Shown here in pieces: positions 4,811 through 5,507 of a stretch of 5,507 nucleotides of DNA; within the stretch, counting starts at the first letter, position 1; every line of letters begins with the position of its first letter. The DNA lies in NCBI GenBank assembly GCA_964575975.1, contig CAZNTU010000321.1:1-5507 (forward strand). The letters run 5' to 3'. The stretch is from G963674505 sp964575975. Lineage in GTDB: Bacteria; Desulfobacterota; Desulfobacteria; Desulfobacterales; SKZT01. Position numbers and translations under genes: made by a program. Below the pieces are notes generated by a model. That model was not told the origin of the DNA. It made no database searches and saw only the letters and a program-made list of their open reading frames with translations.

Positions 4811-5507
4811 ACGGATGCGAGGCATGTCGATCCTCCACTGCCGTCAAGGCCTCCTCGAAGATGCCGAGCGTTTTTTCCAGGTCGTCCTGCTTGATGGTCA
4901 AAGGGGGAGAAAGCGGGATGAAGCTTCCCTGCGAAGTCTTGAAGCTCAAGCCTCGCTCGAGGCATTCGTACATGAGCCGGTCCGCTTCTTCCAACGCCCG
5001 TTCCTTTGTTTTTCGGTCTCTCACAAGCTCCGCTCCCATAACCAACCCTACCCCGCGAACGTCGCCTATCAGCTTATGCCCGCTTTTCATTTCGTTCAAG
5101 CGATCCATGGCGAAACGACCCAGTTTCGAAGCGCGCTCGGGGAGGTTTTCCTCCTCGATGACCGAAATCGTCGCCAGGGCGGCGGCGGACGCGACCGGGT
5201 TCTTCTCGTGCGTATAGTGCCCCAATCCCTTGTCCGGTCCCACGTCCAAATCGGAACGGGCGATCATGGCGGCGAACGGCATGACTCCCCCGCCGAGTCC
5301 TTTTCCTATGGTCAGGATATCCGGAACGACGTCGAAAGCTTCGCACGCGAACATCCTGCCCGTCCTTCCAAGGCAAACCGCCGTTTCGTCGAGAATCAGC
5401 AAGGCCCCGTGACGGTCGCACGATTCCCTGACCGCCTTCCAGTAGCCCGGCGGAGGCAGATTGACGGCCGTGTTGCGAATCGGCTCGGCGATCACCGCGC
5501 TTACGTC
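4797..5507 (-). CDS. pbfA: PbfA-like (R)-1-hydroxy-2-aminoethylphosphonate ammonia-lyase (5' end cut by window)
   Basis: A class III aminotransferase-fold PLP enzyme, of which the C-terminal 236 residues are present; the family is usually about 450 long. The frame is open to the window edge and begins DVSAVIAEPI, the usual mid-protein motif, so the GTG at 5495-5493 is internal. Visible features, numbered from the edge: ILDETAVCLGRTG (38-50) with the PLP-nitrogen Asp at D40; PDILTIGKGLGGG (62-74) with the Schiff-base K69; and GHYTHEKNP (96-104), replacing the more usual GGNP. The Gln of the common DEVQ motif is Ala43. PbfA is a lyase, described from phnW-linked clusters, that converts (R)-1-hydroxy-2-aminoethylphosphonate to phosphonoacetaldehyde and ammonia. 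The assignment rests on fold, unusual motifs and the adjacent phnW, all consistent with a non-transaminating member. An ordinary omega-aminotransferase remains possible. Probably cotranscribed with phnW. Confidence 0.65.
   Translation of the reverse strand, partial: DVSAVIAEPIRNTAVNLPPPGYWKAVRESCDRHGALLILDETAVCLGRTGRMFACEAFDVVPDILTIGKGLGGGVMPFAAMIARSDLDVGPDKGLGHYTHEKNPVASAAALATISVIEEENLPERASKLGRFAMDRLNEMKSGHKLIGDVRGVGLVMGAELVRDRKTKERALEEADRLMYECLERGLSFKTSQGSFIPLSPPLTIKQDDLEKTLGIFEEALTAVEDRHASHPSPKA

Overview
This is a GC-rich bacterial window with strong Shine-Dalgarno sites, a TTG start, a Tat-exported enzyme and phosphonate genes. The gene set and the TTAG-type heptamer array suggest an environmental proteobacterium-like or Desulfobacterota-like organism. 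That placement is an inference from general impression; nothing in the window fixes the taxon.

Left part (1-2015, plus strand): the 3' end of an operon. The first gene is a nearly complete UdgX-type uracil-DNA glycosylase, which belongs to the Fe-S UDG subfamily that becomes covalently attached to abasic DNA. Its 5' end runs off the window. Fifteen bases after its stop begins a 447-residue amidohydrolase-2 family protein with a twin-arginine signal. Directly behind that gene is a possible 22-codon ORF, followed by about 200 bases of more AT-rich leader containing a perfect 14-bp inverted repeat.

Middle part (2317-3526, plus strand): a secreted PRC-barrel protein with Gln-rich ends, then a gene-free 3' region. 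That region holds a 9-bp hairpin and a near-textbook Rho-independent terminator (13-bp perfect stem, six Ts). A 112-residue orphan ORF with coding-like base composition follows; I could not identify it.

Right part (3622-5507, minus strand): two PLP enzymes in the same orientation. The upstream one, whose 5' part is cut by the window end, is a class III aminotransferase-fold protein, best read as PbfA ((R)-1-hydroxy-2-aminoethylphosphonate ammonia-lyase). The downstream one is a complete 2-aminoethylphosphonate:pyruvate aminotransferase, PhnW. Together they would funnel 2-aminoethylphosphonate and its 1-hydroxy derivative into phosphonoacetaldehyde. The enzyme that uses phosphonoacetaldehyde (PhnX, or PhnY plus PhnA) is not in the window. 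Seven exactly phased TTAGNNN heptamers lie between the two genes and supply the pbfA stop codon.

The points most worth a second look are the heptamer array, the altered PLP-binding motif in the PbfA-like enzyme, the possible 3'-UTR RNA behind the PRC-barrel gene, the UdgX-amidohydrolase pairing and the orphan ORF. I see no CRISPR array, tRNA, rRNA, insertion sequence or attachment site.
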